Program-made: the position numbers and the translations under genes
NCBI GenBank assembly: GCA_029379385.1
Contig: CM055607.1
Location: 2,232,001-2,296,000 of the forward strand
Reading direction: 5' to 3'
From: Quillaja saponaria
Taxonomy: Eukaryota > Streptophyta > Magnoliopsida > Fabales > Quillajaceae
DNA: 64,000 bases
Notes under the pieces: model-generated
Told to the model about the DNA's origin: nothing
The model's input: the letters and a program-made list of their open reading frames with translations, nothing else
Databases searched by the model: none
Shown here: positions 1-12,132 of the stretch, one piece after another
How positions within the stretch are numbered: position 1 is the first letter of the stretch
Layout: the number at the start of each line of letters is the position of its first letter

Positions 1-3000
1 AAGATGGAAAAGAATTTGCAGAATAGTTATTTAATTATTAAAACATTAATAAAAAACAAACAACGAAAATAATTGATAAAGTGTGTTATGTATATTAAAA
101 ATTCATCAAGATTATTTTAGAAAGGTGGGTCAAGTTTATAATATTTTAAATTTAATTTAATTAAAAAAATTATATTTAGTATTCTTAGGTCTAGTTGTGA
201 TCTGATTTGATCTATTACCAGTCACAACCCGATTACAAGTGTGGGGCTCCGTCCAAAATGCGAAAACAGTAATCGAGGATGGAGTGGAGATGAAGTTTCG
301 TAAACAATGCCGAAAAATGCAATGCTACTAGTTTTTTTTTTTTTTGCTAAAAACAAAACTTGTATTAGCAGGAAATGGTGGTCCTATGTTTTTGTGTAGC
401 ACTGTGTATGAACTACGGGTCACTATTAATATAACTTATAGTCAATTTAATTTTTACAATTTGTAAATTAAACGGGTTGGAAGTTTCCTAAACGATGCCT
501 CAAAATACAGTACTACTGGTTTATTTTCATTTTTATCTTTTTTATATAGAAATAAACTCGTATTAGCAGGAAACGGTGTTCCTATGTTTTTGTGTAGCAC
601 TATGTATGAACTACACGTGGACCATCATTTGTTGAAATTGTTAACGTTTGGCATCCGTTTCTATCAAAGTCTAGTTGTTGAACATCGATTGTTGGAGTAG
701 TAAAAGAATCCATGCATTCTGCACTTCTTGCCACATCCAATGTAAGAATTTACTATAAATTGGTCAAATGATTTGAATCTTCTATTTTAAGCTTTTCCAC
801 ACATCTTCAAAATCCCATGAAATTGAAGAATGAAGATTGCTTTTTTCTGTCTTTGTTTCCTACTTAGTATCCTGGTTAATGTTTTTCTCTCCCTTGTTAA
901 CATTCTAGTTGTTGTAGCAATTTTTATTTGTTAAGGTTAGAGTGTTTCACTACATTTTATATGTAAATAAATATTTTTTGCTGTTACTAATTAGTTAATT
1001 TGTAAGAGTGAATTACAACATCCTATTAGCAGTAATAGAATTTGACATTTATTCTCGAAGACAACTAAAATTTTATATAAATGTATTAAACTAGTAATAG
1101 CAGAAAAAGAAAAAATATATATAAGAAACTTAATAACTTAATCAATTACTTTTGTAGTCTTGTATTTTAAGTTTTAATCAATAAGTCTTGTAGTCTAAAA
1201 GGTGAAAATTTTATTTGTTCTAATCCTCTTTTGCTGATTGTGGGTTTGTGTTTAAAATCCAACAAGGAGTGAAAATTGACATGAGCTGCAGGATTGGGGT
1301 GCTAACTGCTAAGGCTGTTGGTGCCTTCGTGGATAGTCTATGCGCTGAATTAAGGTTGTCTACAACTTGTAAGTTATCTGTTTGACAAAATGCCTGCGGA
1401 GTAAATACTTTTAGTAACAGCCTAACAGGTGCCAGGACACACAAGCAGGCAGTTTAGCCTTGGAAGTCTACACACCAACGATCACAACGGGAAGAATCAA
1501 TATAGTGAGTATTATATAAATTTACTGAAAACACAAAAACAATGTTTGCTCGACCTCCAAGGCTCCGGTGGATCTCCAAAGTCTGTCATCTGATTCTGTG
1601 TTCATATTAATTCTTAATTAGATATCACATGCTTTTTCATTTTCACGTGCGTTTGAGCTCCAGCGTCTTTCATCTCACCAAATGCCGGCTAACTATTGAA
1701 TTAATTTCACATGCACTGTCCATTCACCTAAAAACTCACGTAATATATTAAATCTCTATAGTTCTTTTAAGTCAAGGTCAATGCCATTTAACAATTTTTG
1801 ATGCATCCATAATATATATTTGGTAAAATTAGAACTAATTAAGTTTCTATTCTTAGAAGGTTACACATTGAAAGCTGGTGGTGCTTACTGCTAAAGCTGT
1901 GACCGTTCGAAGTACCATTAGAAGGCTGAGGAAGCAGACAAAGAGTTGAAATCTTCGTGTTTTCCTCTTGTTATGATTTGTTATCTCACTTGGGGGTGTA
2001 TTAAATACCCAACAAACAAGATTGGGTATATATAACTCACCATAAAGTTGTTATCTATTTAATAATATTAAAATTTAACAATTATTAATTGCATTTTTGA
2101 ATTTATTATGTAAGATGATATTCATATATTCATATATTATTATTGCAATGCATTATTTAATAATGATGTATAAATTATTTATTAATAATTAAATAATATT
2201 AAAAAAACTTATGCAAAATATAAACCAAATACTATTGTTATGCATCTCATTATTGGTAATTACATATCTAAATTGACTTTTTAAATCTGCATACCAAATA
2301 TATACTTGACTTATTTGCAATATGCATATCAAATACATATTTGCCTTATGATCAATATAATATTTGCAAACTGACTTATCATTAATCTAGCTTTTACAAT
2401 CTGTATGCAAATAGGTCCTTAGTCGTAGAGAATATTTGTCTGCACACTAATAACAAATTCAGTCAAGTGGGAACAAATAAAGCAATAAGAAAAGAATTCA
2501 TTATATTGCAGATTCATTATATTGCAGTGTACATTATCGAACAATAGGCAATTTGGTGACAATTTCTTCATATATATTATTATCGTTACCAATACCATTA
2601 AGTCCATATATGATTTTCTATTAATGATGTATTGTTTATTACCAGGGACGATCAAGAATTTTTGTATAATTCAGGTCAACTTTATATTAATATTTTTGTT
2701 CAAAATTATATATTATTTAAAAGTTATGCCTTTTATAAAATGAGATGAGAGTTTAAATAATAAAATTAAACAAATAATATATGATATTAATTTTCCATCC
2801 ATAGAAATTCAAATAAGAAAATAAAAATAACAACTAGCATTTATCTAACATCAAATAAGGTGCAAAATTAATAACATACTCGCGAGCTATTTATTAATAC
2901 CTTGTCTAATAAATGAGTAGAATTAAACTCTCTAAAATTGCCTTTGAACTCAACTTTTTGGAAATGTTTTAATATATATTTATTTATCTTTTATATAATA

Positions 3001-3195
3001 AGTAATATACAATTTTTATTATTTATTGCTTAAAATTTGTTGCGAACTGAATTTTTTGATAGACTTTAATATAATTAATATTTTATTTAACAAATGGTGA
3101 AGTAAGACTAAGCTCACGAGCTTATTATCCTAAGTTCAGAACAATTTGTTGGGATGCCCTTTCTTTCACCCCTATGTATATATAGGCTAGTTCAT
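1..3195. other. AT-rich intergenic region
   Basis: I see no supportable gene here. Short open frames have no recognisable domain and lie in A/T-rich, low-complexity DNA. A local direct repeat lies at about 297-618. The slightly GC-richer stretch around 1,220-1,500 may be a decayed transposon or gene fragment, but I could not match it to a family. Confidence 0.6.
297..618. repeat. Diverged direct repeat, two units of about 130 bp
   Basis: Bases 297-417 and 488-618 share the same order of words: a 'taaac(a/g)atgcc' start, a poly-T interval, 'gtattagcaggaaa', then 'cctatgtttttgtgtagcac' and 'tatgaactac'. The units are diverged and differ by an indel around the poly-T tract. No coding potential is evident. 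Confidence 0.75.
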
Positions 3196-3317
3196 AGATC
3201 TTTGGACTTCGATTACCGAGGAATTAAGATTTTACAAATAAAGCCAGAGGATTGTCATTTTATAAGTATATGGTTACAATTATCTACTGTTCTCAATGTG
3301 CCTATGATGTAGCACCC
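3196..3317 (+). pseudogene. ndhJ: Chloroplast ndhJ fragment (NUPT)
   Basis: Translation shows the NdhJ words 'SLDFDYRGI', 'LQIKPED' and, after a frame change, '[10 protein letters not shown]'. These belong to the N-terminal third of the plastid NADH dehydrogenase-like subunit J. Only about 40 codons are present and the frame is broken, so it cannot be functional. Confidence 0.75.
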
Positions 3318-4057
3318 ATATCGAGATAAGTGCTCTTCTATTCCGACTTCCCCAGAGCCTTCAGTAGCATAGCCAAGACAGCAATGGGTTCTCTACCCCT
3401 ATGGGGATGGAGAGACAAGTTTTGAGAATTCAAGAGAAGGTCGTATCTGCATGAATCTGACAATACTATTATTTTTTACACTTTTATTAGTATCATTTAC
3501 TTTGTTTGTTAGGGCCATAGGAGTTTCTAATCCTCATGTCACCCGTTCAAATCTAGTTCTATATATATATATAATGATTATCAAATTCAATTCATATTGG
3601 TCACCATACATATTCATTAATAGTATAGATCATCATACATACTTATCCATCTAGGTATCTAAAGATATACTCTTTCTAGATGAGTAAAGAATATAAATAT
3701 ATATAATTCTTTTAACTAACTGAGGAAGAATTTGCAAATTGATAATACCTGGTGGAAAAATTATACATCTTCAAGGAAAACTCTCCTTTTGGGACTTTAA
3801 CTCTCACACAAAGTTCTTGATTTCTATATCAAAAATATACTTAACAAAGTATTCATTTTTTTTTTTCACTAACCCTAGATACTTGCCCCAGATAAATTTT
3901 TTAACTCAAGCTCCACCGTGTACTAAATAAGAATGCTAGTTCTTAATATTCATATGTTATGATATGAATATACCACACCAATTCGTTGTGTATGGATGAT
4001 GAGATTCTATTGATACAAAGCCAATTCTAATAGATTTATTGGAGGGTCCCAGTGGCA

Positions 4058-4130
4058 TTCATCCTGTAGGAATGAACCTATGAATTTGCCAATTATGAGT
4101 TGGGCGGTTTAACCATTCAGCCATGGATGC
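4058..4130 (-). pseudogene. trnI-CAU: Chloroplast trnI-CAU pseudogene (NUPT)
   Basis: On the minus strand the sequence starts GCATCCATGGCTGAATGG and carries the CAU anticodon arm ('ctcataattggc'), which identifies plastid tRNA-Ile(CAU). Compared with the usual gene it has a one-base loss in the T loop and changes in the acceptor stem. It sits beside the ycf2 start region in the usual divergent plastid arrangement. It is a nuclear copy and presumably inactive. Confidence 0.85.
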
Positions 4131-4270
4131 TTAGCGGGGATCCTCATATATGGTGAATAACTAAATTCCAATTGGAATGAGATCTTAAGATAAATCAATG
4201 CAATTCAGGAGGAACTCAATGACAGGACATCAATTTCAAATCATGGATCACGAAATCTTGGTGATCTTCT
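4131..4270 (+). pseudogene. ycf2: Chloroplast ycf2 upstream region and first codons (NUPT)
   Basis: The stretch after trnI ('cttagcggggatcctcatat' through 'aggaggaactcaatga') is the plastid leader of ycf2. It is followed by 'aggacatcaatttcaaatc', the first codons of ycf2 with an insertion. Similarity fades after about 4,270. Confidence 0.75.
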
Positions 4271-4589
4271 CTATCTAATGAATGGGGAAGTCATTTTGAA
4301 ATCGTCCTCCCTGCACCTTCCCCTGATTATAGGCTTTAACAGGAATCACACAGGGGTAGACTGATATAATAGACTAGTAGAATGCCTACCCATAACCTAG
4401 CTGATAAAGTACATTACATAGTTTGTTTTAAGGATTGGCGACTTCCCCACGTAGTGACTTTGGAGTCAAACTCTTCTTTGGTGTCAAGATAATAGCTATG
4501 AATAGTCATTGACTTCAAGTAAAGGGTAGAAGAATTGGTAAATCAAAAGGTAATCTCTTGACTTCCGCAAGGGAAGAAATTAAAGAAGG

Positions 4590-4697
4590 AGACGAAATTG
4601 TTAGAGCCGATGTTCCTTTTAGAAAGGTGGAATCAAAGTATAAGTGTCGAACAAATAAGTGTAACTGTTGAGTTCTATAGTGGTGAACTCAATGAAG
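4590..4697 (+). pseudogene. psbB: Chloroplast psbB fragment (NUPT)
   Basis: The translation contains 'EIVRADVPFRKVESKY' and, after a one-base frame change, 'SVEQISVTVEFYSGELN'. This is the lumenal-loop region of the photosystem II CP47 protein. About 36 codons remain. Confidence 0.8.
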
Positions 4698-4848
4698 CCC
4701 TTCGAGACCCAAAAAAATGGACAAATTCCTTTTATTAGGAACACATACAAGATTCGTCATCACAAAAAAGATAATGGTAACCCCACCATTAACTACTTCA
4801 TTTATGAATTTGATGATTCCATCATACATGATTGAGTTGTGAAAACTT

Positions 4849-4926
4849 CTGGATAGGTATCCAACATCTAAACTAAATTCTTTCTAGTTAAAGAATCTCT
4901 TTCTAGTTGCTCTGGAACAATTAGAA
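4849..4926 (+). pseudogene. ycf2: Chloroplast ycf2 internal fragment (NUPT)
   Basis: The sequence encodes 'LDRYPTSKLNSF', then a stop where ycf2 has Trp, then 'LKESLFLVALEQL'. This is from the interior of Ycf2, far from the start codons seen at 4,131-4,270, so the insertion is rearranged. Confidence 0.75.
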
Positions 4927-6438
4927 TTATATGTTCTATTATTTATAGCTAAAATTTGGTGCGAACCCAAATTTTTGTTAATAAAATAATATACATGTCT
5001 TGTTATTTATTACATTTACTAATATTCTTTTTCACATTTATAAAAATCACATAAGTTATTGTTTCAATGATAATATTTCATCAATTCTCTTATTATTGTA
5101 TTACAGTTATTAAGAAAAATGTTAAATTTAGATAAATATGGAGAGGTTAACTGTTAAAAAAATATATAAAATAAGAAACAAGAGATAGAAAATGAAAAAC
5201 ATAAGAAAAAATTAAAAAAACTTATAACTAGGATAGTTTAGTCTTTTTTGAGTTAATTTGTTATATTTAATAACTAATTTAGATGATTGAGGGTTATTTG
5301 CTAATTATGACTCAAATAAGGGAGTTATGTACCTAATTCGATAATTTATGAGGTTCATTGTAAAATAGGTGATAGTTAATGGGGTAAAATGCAATCGACC
5401 TTTTTCTTGTGGAGCTTGGGTTTGATACAACTTGTCTTCTAGTAACAATATTCCCTACCAAATTTTATATTTTTGTTACGTACTTGGCAAAAAACTTTGA
5501 TCAATTTGGGTTGGCCTAAATAGATTCGTACAACTAGAAAACAATTTTTAAAATTTTTAGGCCAGTCCGGCCTGGACCTTGTCTCTGCAACAGGTTATTA
5601 CTGCATACTTTATTGACTGCTAAAAGTGTATTTATATTTGATTATAATCAAATAATTTAGATTTTTAGTATTTGACTACTAACTTTTTAAGATTATAATT
5701 GGATTAGTTTATAATAATCAGAAAAAAAAATTAAGAATTTGATTATTATTTTTTTCACTTATAATATGTTTTAATCAAATTTTACTAAATAAAGTACCAT
5801 GCTAACTCTGCTATTATCACAAATGATATCTAATACTCCAAATACCTCACCCAAAACTTAATCAATAATAGATTCTTATATAAGTTTTTTTTTTTTTTTT
5901 TCCTTTCTTTTTTCTTCATCTTCTTCTTTTGTTATATTAATAGTATCTACTATTACTATATAATTAATGTTTAATATTAGAAAATTATTATGTTATTAGA
6001 ATAATATTATTCATGATTAACATATATAAGTTTATATTAGTTTTTATATTTTATGTATATTTTTATTTAAATTGACATAAGTATATGATTATAATTTAAT
6101 TATATATATATAGGTAAAAAAACTTAAATCAAATTTGTTTTATTATAATTTTTTTACCAAAAAAAAAATCATATCAATTAGATAGATAAATTTTTTTGTA
6201 ATTTCCAAAAAAAAATTAATTAAACAATTATTTTATCAAATATTAATTTATACAAAATACAAACTATGTTAGAGCGTCTTCACTTGTCAAAATAATTAAT
6301 CTTTGACATTGATTGAAGTTAGACTCTGAAATAATTTAGAGCTTGATATCCTTCTAGAAGTAGATAGATAGAAGCCCATCATCACAACATACCTTGTCCA
6401 ATATCCAACAAACTTTCATCTTGTTCCTAGCCAAAAAA
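4927..6438. other. AT-rich intergenic region
   Basis: Very A/T-rich with poly-T and TA tracts (for example 5,886-5,902). I see no gene, tRNA or clear element. Confidence 0.6.
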
Positions 6439-6890
6439 AAAAACTTTCATCTTATTCGTGTGTATATACTTTGCCATTTTGCTCATGATCATAATGCATT
6501 TGGCATTGGTATCTCATGGAAAATCTCATCTCCTAAATTCAATGAAAGGATTATTGTGTTGTTACCAAAAACTCCTAAATTGGAAATACATTGCAAGATA
6601 GTAATAATCGAATATCATAAAACAAACTTTCATTTTGTTCCTAGCAAAAAAAAACAAAAAACAAAAACAAACTTTCATCTTATTCGTGTATATATACTTT
6701 GCCATTTTGCTCATGATCATAATGCATTTGGCATTGATATCTCATGGAAATTCTCATCTCCTAAATTCAATGAAAGGATTATTATGTTGTTACCAAAAAC
6801 TCCTAAATTGGAAATACATTGCAAGATAATAATAACAATCGAATATCATAATACAAACTTTCATCTTGTTCGTGTAAATATACTTTGTCT
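6439..6890 (+). repeat. Tandem duplication, unit about 228 bp, 2.2 copies
   Basis: The block from 'aaactttcatcttattcgtg' (about 6,443) recurs nearly unchanged 228 bp later, and a third partial start ('aaactttcatcttgttcgtg') follows at about 6,858. The duplication makes a 186-codon open frame (6,394-6,954) that contains the same peptide twice. The peptide matches no family I know and the frame begins inside A-rich sequence, so I call the repeat and not a gene. Confidence 0.85.
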
Positions 6891-6959
6891 CGCCTTGTTC
6901 TTTACTTCTTTCTCACTATCACACTTTCCATCCTATGAATTTCAAATACAATGAAGTTT

Positions 6960-7365
6960 CTTGTGGATATATGGGTCAATGATCATATGAGTTAGAATCA
7001 TAATTGCTGAAATCCTCATAAAATATTTCCATTTGTCACGGATACTAATCTGCTCTGTGAAGAATATTTAAAATTCTTGATAATTAATTAAGATCAGATT
7101 TGTAAAGTATTATTTGTGTCAATCAAAATACAGTAGTTTAATTCATAGGTAAACGAGTCTATTTTGATGCAATTATAGACTCTAGGGCTTTTTATCATTT
7201 GATTTGTTAATGTGATCATATGTATTTTTATTTTTACATTAATTAAAAATTCGAACTCTAGAATTTAAAAACGATTTATTGATATTGGGAATTGTTTAAT
7301 TTCAAGTCGGGCAACATGACAAATGCTCATAATAAGATCATATGTCTTTCATGATATGGATCAAC
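6960..7365 (+). repeat. Inverted duplication, arm 1a
   Basis: This block matches, as reverse complement, about 22,193-22,650. Shared words include 'aaatgctcataataa(g/t)' with 'cgggcaacat', 'taattaattaagatcagatt' and 'gaaatcctcat'. The copies are diverged by indels and substitutions. The other arm lies 15 kb away beyond TNL copy 1 and the copia element. Confidence 0.75.
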
Positions 7366-9504
7366 GTTATATATATATATATACTAGAATTCTTCAACGA
7401 AAAGAACCAAAGAAATAATTTATTTTTTTTAATTCAAAAAGAAAAGATAGAAGTTTCCACTGCCATTATTGTTCTTTCACTCAATCACTCATCACTTATT
7501 ACCCATCTCACTCATTGGCTAGCCACTAATTGTTCTTTGACTTTTTCTTTGATTCCACTAATTGTTCTTTGACTTCTTTCTTTGATTGATAAAATGTCCT
7601 TATCTGCAATGCCAATTCTACATCACGTCATCTTCCACGAAGAGAATTGTGGCCAGCGACTTGACCGAGAAGGATTTTTGGGTTTTTGTGAGTTTCACAT
7701 TGGAATTCATGGAGATCATATCAGTGTTTGGGTTTTTGTGTTGACCCAAAAATGTAATAAAAAATAAAAATTTCTTAAGATATTAAGGGGTGTTATTTAT
7801 GAAAATGATAACATTAATATGAATTTTTTAAGTAAAAAATAATAAGCATTAAATTTTTTTTCTTTTTTGATTATAATTCCAAATAATGTTTAATCAACAC
7901 TAAATATTTAAATTAGATGTCATTTCCTTTCCTAAATTCAAAACATAAAATTCTTCCTTGGCCCATAGATGTCCAACTCCTACCTAAGGCCCAAATGATC
8001 AGGGTTATGAATCCACTTTTGTGTGAGTTTAAAGTCGACTATGCTCTGGAGAACCAAGTGACCCATCAATTTAGTTTTGATTTATATCATACTGTAATAT
8101 TATTTTTTGTAAGATAAGTATTAACCGCTTGAGTTAAGTTGACACTTACGTTACACGTAAACCATGTTTATAATATATAAATATCTTAAAAAATTGATAA
8201 ATAAAATCTATTTTGCTTGTAAGATTTGGAACTTACAGATATGAATATATTTTATTTTAAGTTGTTCTAAAATACCTACAGATAATTAACAAATAAATAA
8301 TAAATAAATATAGTGTAATGACTTACCAAAAAAATACAACAGATATTTATTTAAATTTTTATAGAGTATAATAAAGATACTTCTGTATAAGACTCCATAG
8401 TAATCTAATGGCATTTGTCAAATAAATTGAAAGGAAAAAAAAGACTTTAGCCACATCAAAGATAATGGAGTATTAATTAATTACTCCTATTTAGACTTGT
8501 AGTTCTTGGTACACAGAACTAATGAATGTCAATACGTTGCCAATATGGAAGAATTCAAATATGATAAGAGTTTCTTCTAATGATTCATATGACAAGAAGA
8601 TAAGATAATAATAATAAATAAAAGAAGGAACAAAATCAATAACAACATTATATATATGAAATTAACTATGTTTTCTTTTTTGGAATCATTCTAGGCCCAT
8701 GTCATGCCCAATTTTGTCAGAGAATAATATGCATATATATGGTTTATATATATATATATATATACATGTTTATATGAAAATTTACTTCTTATTTTTTAGC
8801 AACAAAACAGCCACAATAAAAGTACAAGAGAGCAATTAATTGATTTCATCCACTTACTAAATTTATATATATATATATCAAACATGTTAAATTATATATA
8901 TGATTTTAATTAATTAGCTTATAAACTAAGCAAGCCTACTAATTAAGACTCTCATCCATGTATCATTAATTTCAAGTAATCTAATGGGGAAGAAATTAAC
9001 AAACTTTCATTAAGTCTAATTAATCATAATATAATAACTAATGAGAATATTTATTATATACTCCTTAGTATGTTTAGCCACCCGCAAACTTTCAGCAAAT
9101 AATTCAAGACACATTAAGAGATGTGTTGTATACTCTAATAATGTAGCATCAGAAGTTACCAAAAACAAAAAGAGTATATAAACTTGAGTTTCAGAAGTAG
9201 ATATAAAGAAAGTATATATGAAGTTATGGTTATGGTTGGATGAAAAGTTCCAAATTTGCTAATGTATTATGCATATATAAGTTCTGTTCATTTTATTATA
9301 GATAACATAATTAGATAATTTTAAAATTATTAGAAAGTTTCCAAAAAAAATAAAATAATTCAAATTAAAACAAAACTCTAACCTATTTAATTAGAAATAT
9401 ATTAAGTTTAAAAATTTTAATTTCATTCAAACTTTAAACATTAAGAGGGTGTGACAATATTGAAAATTTAATGAATACAAAGGATAAAATCAAAAATCAA
9501 AAAA
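7366..9504. other. AT-rich intergenic region
   Basis: No supportable gene. Short frames at 7,342-7,767 and 7,917-8,117 have no known motif. TA microsatellites occur near 7,367-7,382, 8,747-8,764 and 8,866-8,878. The inverted copy near 22.2 kb lacks this whole interval. Confidence 0.55.
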
Positions 9505-9690
9505 TTCTATATATGTCTTCTCACTCCCATCATAAAAAGCAACTTAGGTGCCGATTGGATAACAAAGTATTGCTAGAATGATATTCATCGTATTTATTTA
9601 CTATATTGCAATTCAAAATGACAATTATTCTAGAAACTAAACTTTAAAGTTTCAAACTTATGAATCACCAATCAAGCACTGAGTAGAAAC
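9505..9690 (+). repeat. Inverted duplication, arm 1b
   Basis: Matches, as reverse complement, about 22,005-22,180 ('aacttaggtgc(c/t)gattgg', 'ttatgaatcaccaatc'). In the other copy this block is directly adjacent to the partner of arm 1a, so either about 2.1 kb was inserted here or the same length was lost there. Confidence 0.75.
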
Positions 9691-12132
9691 TACATACATA
9701 ACCTGTGCAATTAAATACAATTGATGGAAACTTCATGTCCGCTCTATCATATAAAGTGAATTAGTAGTATTATTATTAAATACAATTTCATTTATGAATC
9801 AATTTCATTCAAAATAATAAAAAAAAATTGATCTAATTGATCCAATTTAAATTAAATATTTCTTTCATTAAATATCCATTGCCTCATTAATGTTATATCC
9901 GTGCGAAAATTTTGTTCTAATGGATACAATTTCTGACTCATTCAGTTTATTTGTAATTATTTTTCTGTCTCCTTGACTGTTGCTGCTTCCCAAGCTGAAT
10001 TATAGTTGGGCCCTACGCGGTTACACGTGTTCCAGATGAAATTTCATTTTTCGACTCTGGGCATTCTAGATGAAGAAACCTGCAAAAACGACGTCGGTTG
10101 CTGCTAGCATTGGCCGTTGGCCACAGCTCATAGCTAGCTGCATCCTTTATCACGTTTTCATGTGACAACAATGGGCCTACAGTTTCATAATATCTTTTGT
10201 TTTGTTTGGGTGGATGACGTTTGCTAAGAAAAGTCATGGAAAACCACACAAAAAATAAAAAATAAAAAATTTGCTACGAAAATTTTGGATGTTTTGAAAA
10301 TGTAACATGAACACCCTTAAAAAGTGTAATTTAACCTTAAAAATTTCTTAAAAACCATCCCTCATGTATATTGTTAAAATACCTAATATTCAAATTATGG
10401 GTTATATATCTATTTACCACAACAAATTAAATATAAAAATCGTGGGTCCACTTTTTATTTTTTTTCCTTCTTCTGGCTCAATAGAAGCCTCCTTAAATTT
10501 AAATTAATGATGTTGTATTATATGTCGGTACAAATAAATTTTTTTATTTTTTAATATAGTGATCCATTATTGCTCGGGTCAACTAATTGATCTTTTTAAT
10601 TCAATTTAAAATATATTATATTGAGTCTACAATTATTATGAAAATTTTACTTTCTATATAATATAATATCCTCAAAGTTTTCCTTCTTGTATATAGTAAT
10701 TAAATCAAAAAAATTTTAAGAAGTTTCACATTAGTAAGTATCATTTTTGCACCCATTAGAAGAAAAAAAATTATTAAGTATTTATAAGTCACATCAAATG
10801 TAAGTCACGACTGTCACTCTTGAATTAAATTAAGATGCATTTTGATTAATTCAACAAACGAGAGCAATAAAAATGTATTTCTAGCAAATTGCTTTTTCCC
10901 ACAATGTAGGTTGAAAAGTTCAATTCAAAAAGCTGAAATGTTATCTTCTAATGTATTAAGGAGACCATATTGTTCATACATACAATTTGTTGAAGCACAT
11001 TAATTTAAGGGTTAAACCCTATGTATATATGAATCTCACATAAAAGTTTAACTTGCAACCATCATAAATTTCAATTCGAAATCAATGATTTGATACAAAT
11101 TGAGATTATATTATATAATATATTTAATAGCTGGTAGTTTGGTAAGGTACCATTATATTATGTACAAACAGACAGGTCAAGACTAATTATTTCTATCATC
11201 TTATTTACCTGGAAAAATTATAGAAAGAGACGTTACATCTAGACTTATGGCCTATATATCCAGGTTGCTTAAGGAGGTTAAAATACAAAGAAAGACAGTA
11301 CTATTTTTCTTAAGAATAAAGTTAACATTAAATAGTCATCTTTCTTTCTTCTTTTAATTATTTATAATAAAGATACAATCTATACTATAGTCTTATATCA
11401 TAATTTATTTCCAGGACAAGGAAAAAATAAACAATTTAGAATTCTGAATTAGTGAATTTATTATTCAATTGTGGATGAGATTTTAGTTTCAACATATTAA
11501 GACAGTGGTACTGGAAATCTAATGATTTCTGGTTTAAATTTATCATTTATTGATGCATGATAATTTTTTTTTAATTATGAATTGTTTCTCTATTTTAATG
11601 TATTAATTTAATATTGTAAACAAATTAAACATATAAAAAAAAATTATGTAATTTGTATCTACACTATGTTCAGTGATTATATTAATATATATACCATGTT
11701 TTCAGGCTAAAATCTTAACATACTCCTTTAGTTTCGATTTTTTTTAAAGCCACAATAGTGATATGCATACCCATAAGTATAAAAAGAAAATTCTTAAACC
11801 TCCATTTTCCAGTCAATATATAATTATATATTGGCTGGACGGTCGACTTCAAAGTCTTCCTTTTGATCAGGTCAAAAGTGCGGGACTCGTTATTGCATTA
11901 AACTAAACTAGCGTAACTAATATTTTATGATAAAGGCAAGACCGATTGACTTCTAACAAGCAATTTTTATTTTTTTTTATTTCAGAGTCTACAACCCTTC
12001 TTCTGCAAGTTAATCTAGTCATAAGAAATTCACAACAAAACTATAAGCTTAGCTTGAAAGTCTTTATATTTAAACCTAATTTCTTTCATAGATACGCAAA
12101 AGCTAACTGTAATATTCTTGAGCCTAGTTGTC
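9691..12132. other. Intergenic region upstream of TNL copy 1
   Basis: No gene is supported. A GC-richer patch at 9,990-10,240 has a 78-codon minus-strand frame without any recognisable domain. From about 10,414 to 11,705 the sequence is duplicated at 24,797-26,112, so it is the ancestral 5' flank of the TNL unit. The promoter and any 5' UTR intron of copy 1 should lie in the last few hundred bases. Confidence 0.55.
10414..11705 (+). repeat. Duplicated 5' flank of the TNL unit, copy 1
   Basis: Begins 'ttaccacaacaaattaaata' and ends near 'ccatgttttca', matching 24,797-26,112 in the same orientation with many indels. Matching landmarks include 'cattttgattaatt(c/t)aaca', 'gcaccattatattatg' type words and 'cctatatatccag'. 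It shows that copy 2 arose by segmental duplication of the gene with its upstream DNA. Confidence 0.75.

Larger units (their letters stand above)
3196..4926. other. Nuclear insertion of rearranged chloroplast DNA (NUPT)
   Basis: Several short stretches match chloroplast genes that are not neighbours in a normal plastome: ndhJ, the trnI-CAU/ycf2 junction, psbB and an internal part of ycf2. Each carries frameshifts or stops. Unrecognised DNA, partly A/T-rich, lies between them, for example 3,330-3,950 and 4,300-4,585. This indicates old plastid DNA that was joined, inserted and decayed rather than an assembled plastid contig. Confidence 0.8.

Noticed and set aside
3451..3654. 67-codon frame with a hydrophobic start, possibly a small plastid membrane protein
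   Set aside because: It does not match any small plastid photosystem or cytochrome subunit I know, and lies in rearranged insert DNA next to a TA run.
4058..4130. A working nuclear tRNA-Ile gene
   Set aside because: It is a plastid-type trnI-CAU with mutations, beside plastid ycf2 leader sequence, so it is part of a NUPT.
10013..10249. 78-codon minus-strand frame in a GC-richer patch
   Set aside because: No recognisable motif, no splice or start context, and no copy in the related upstream regions.
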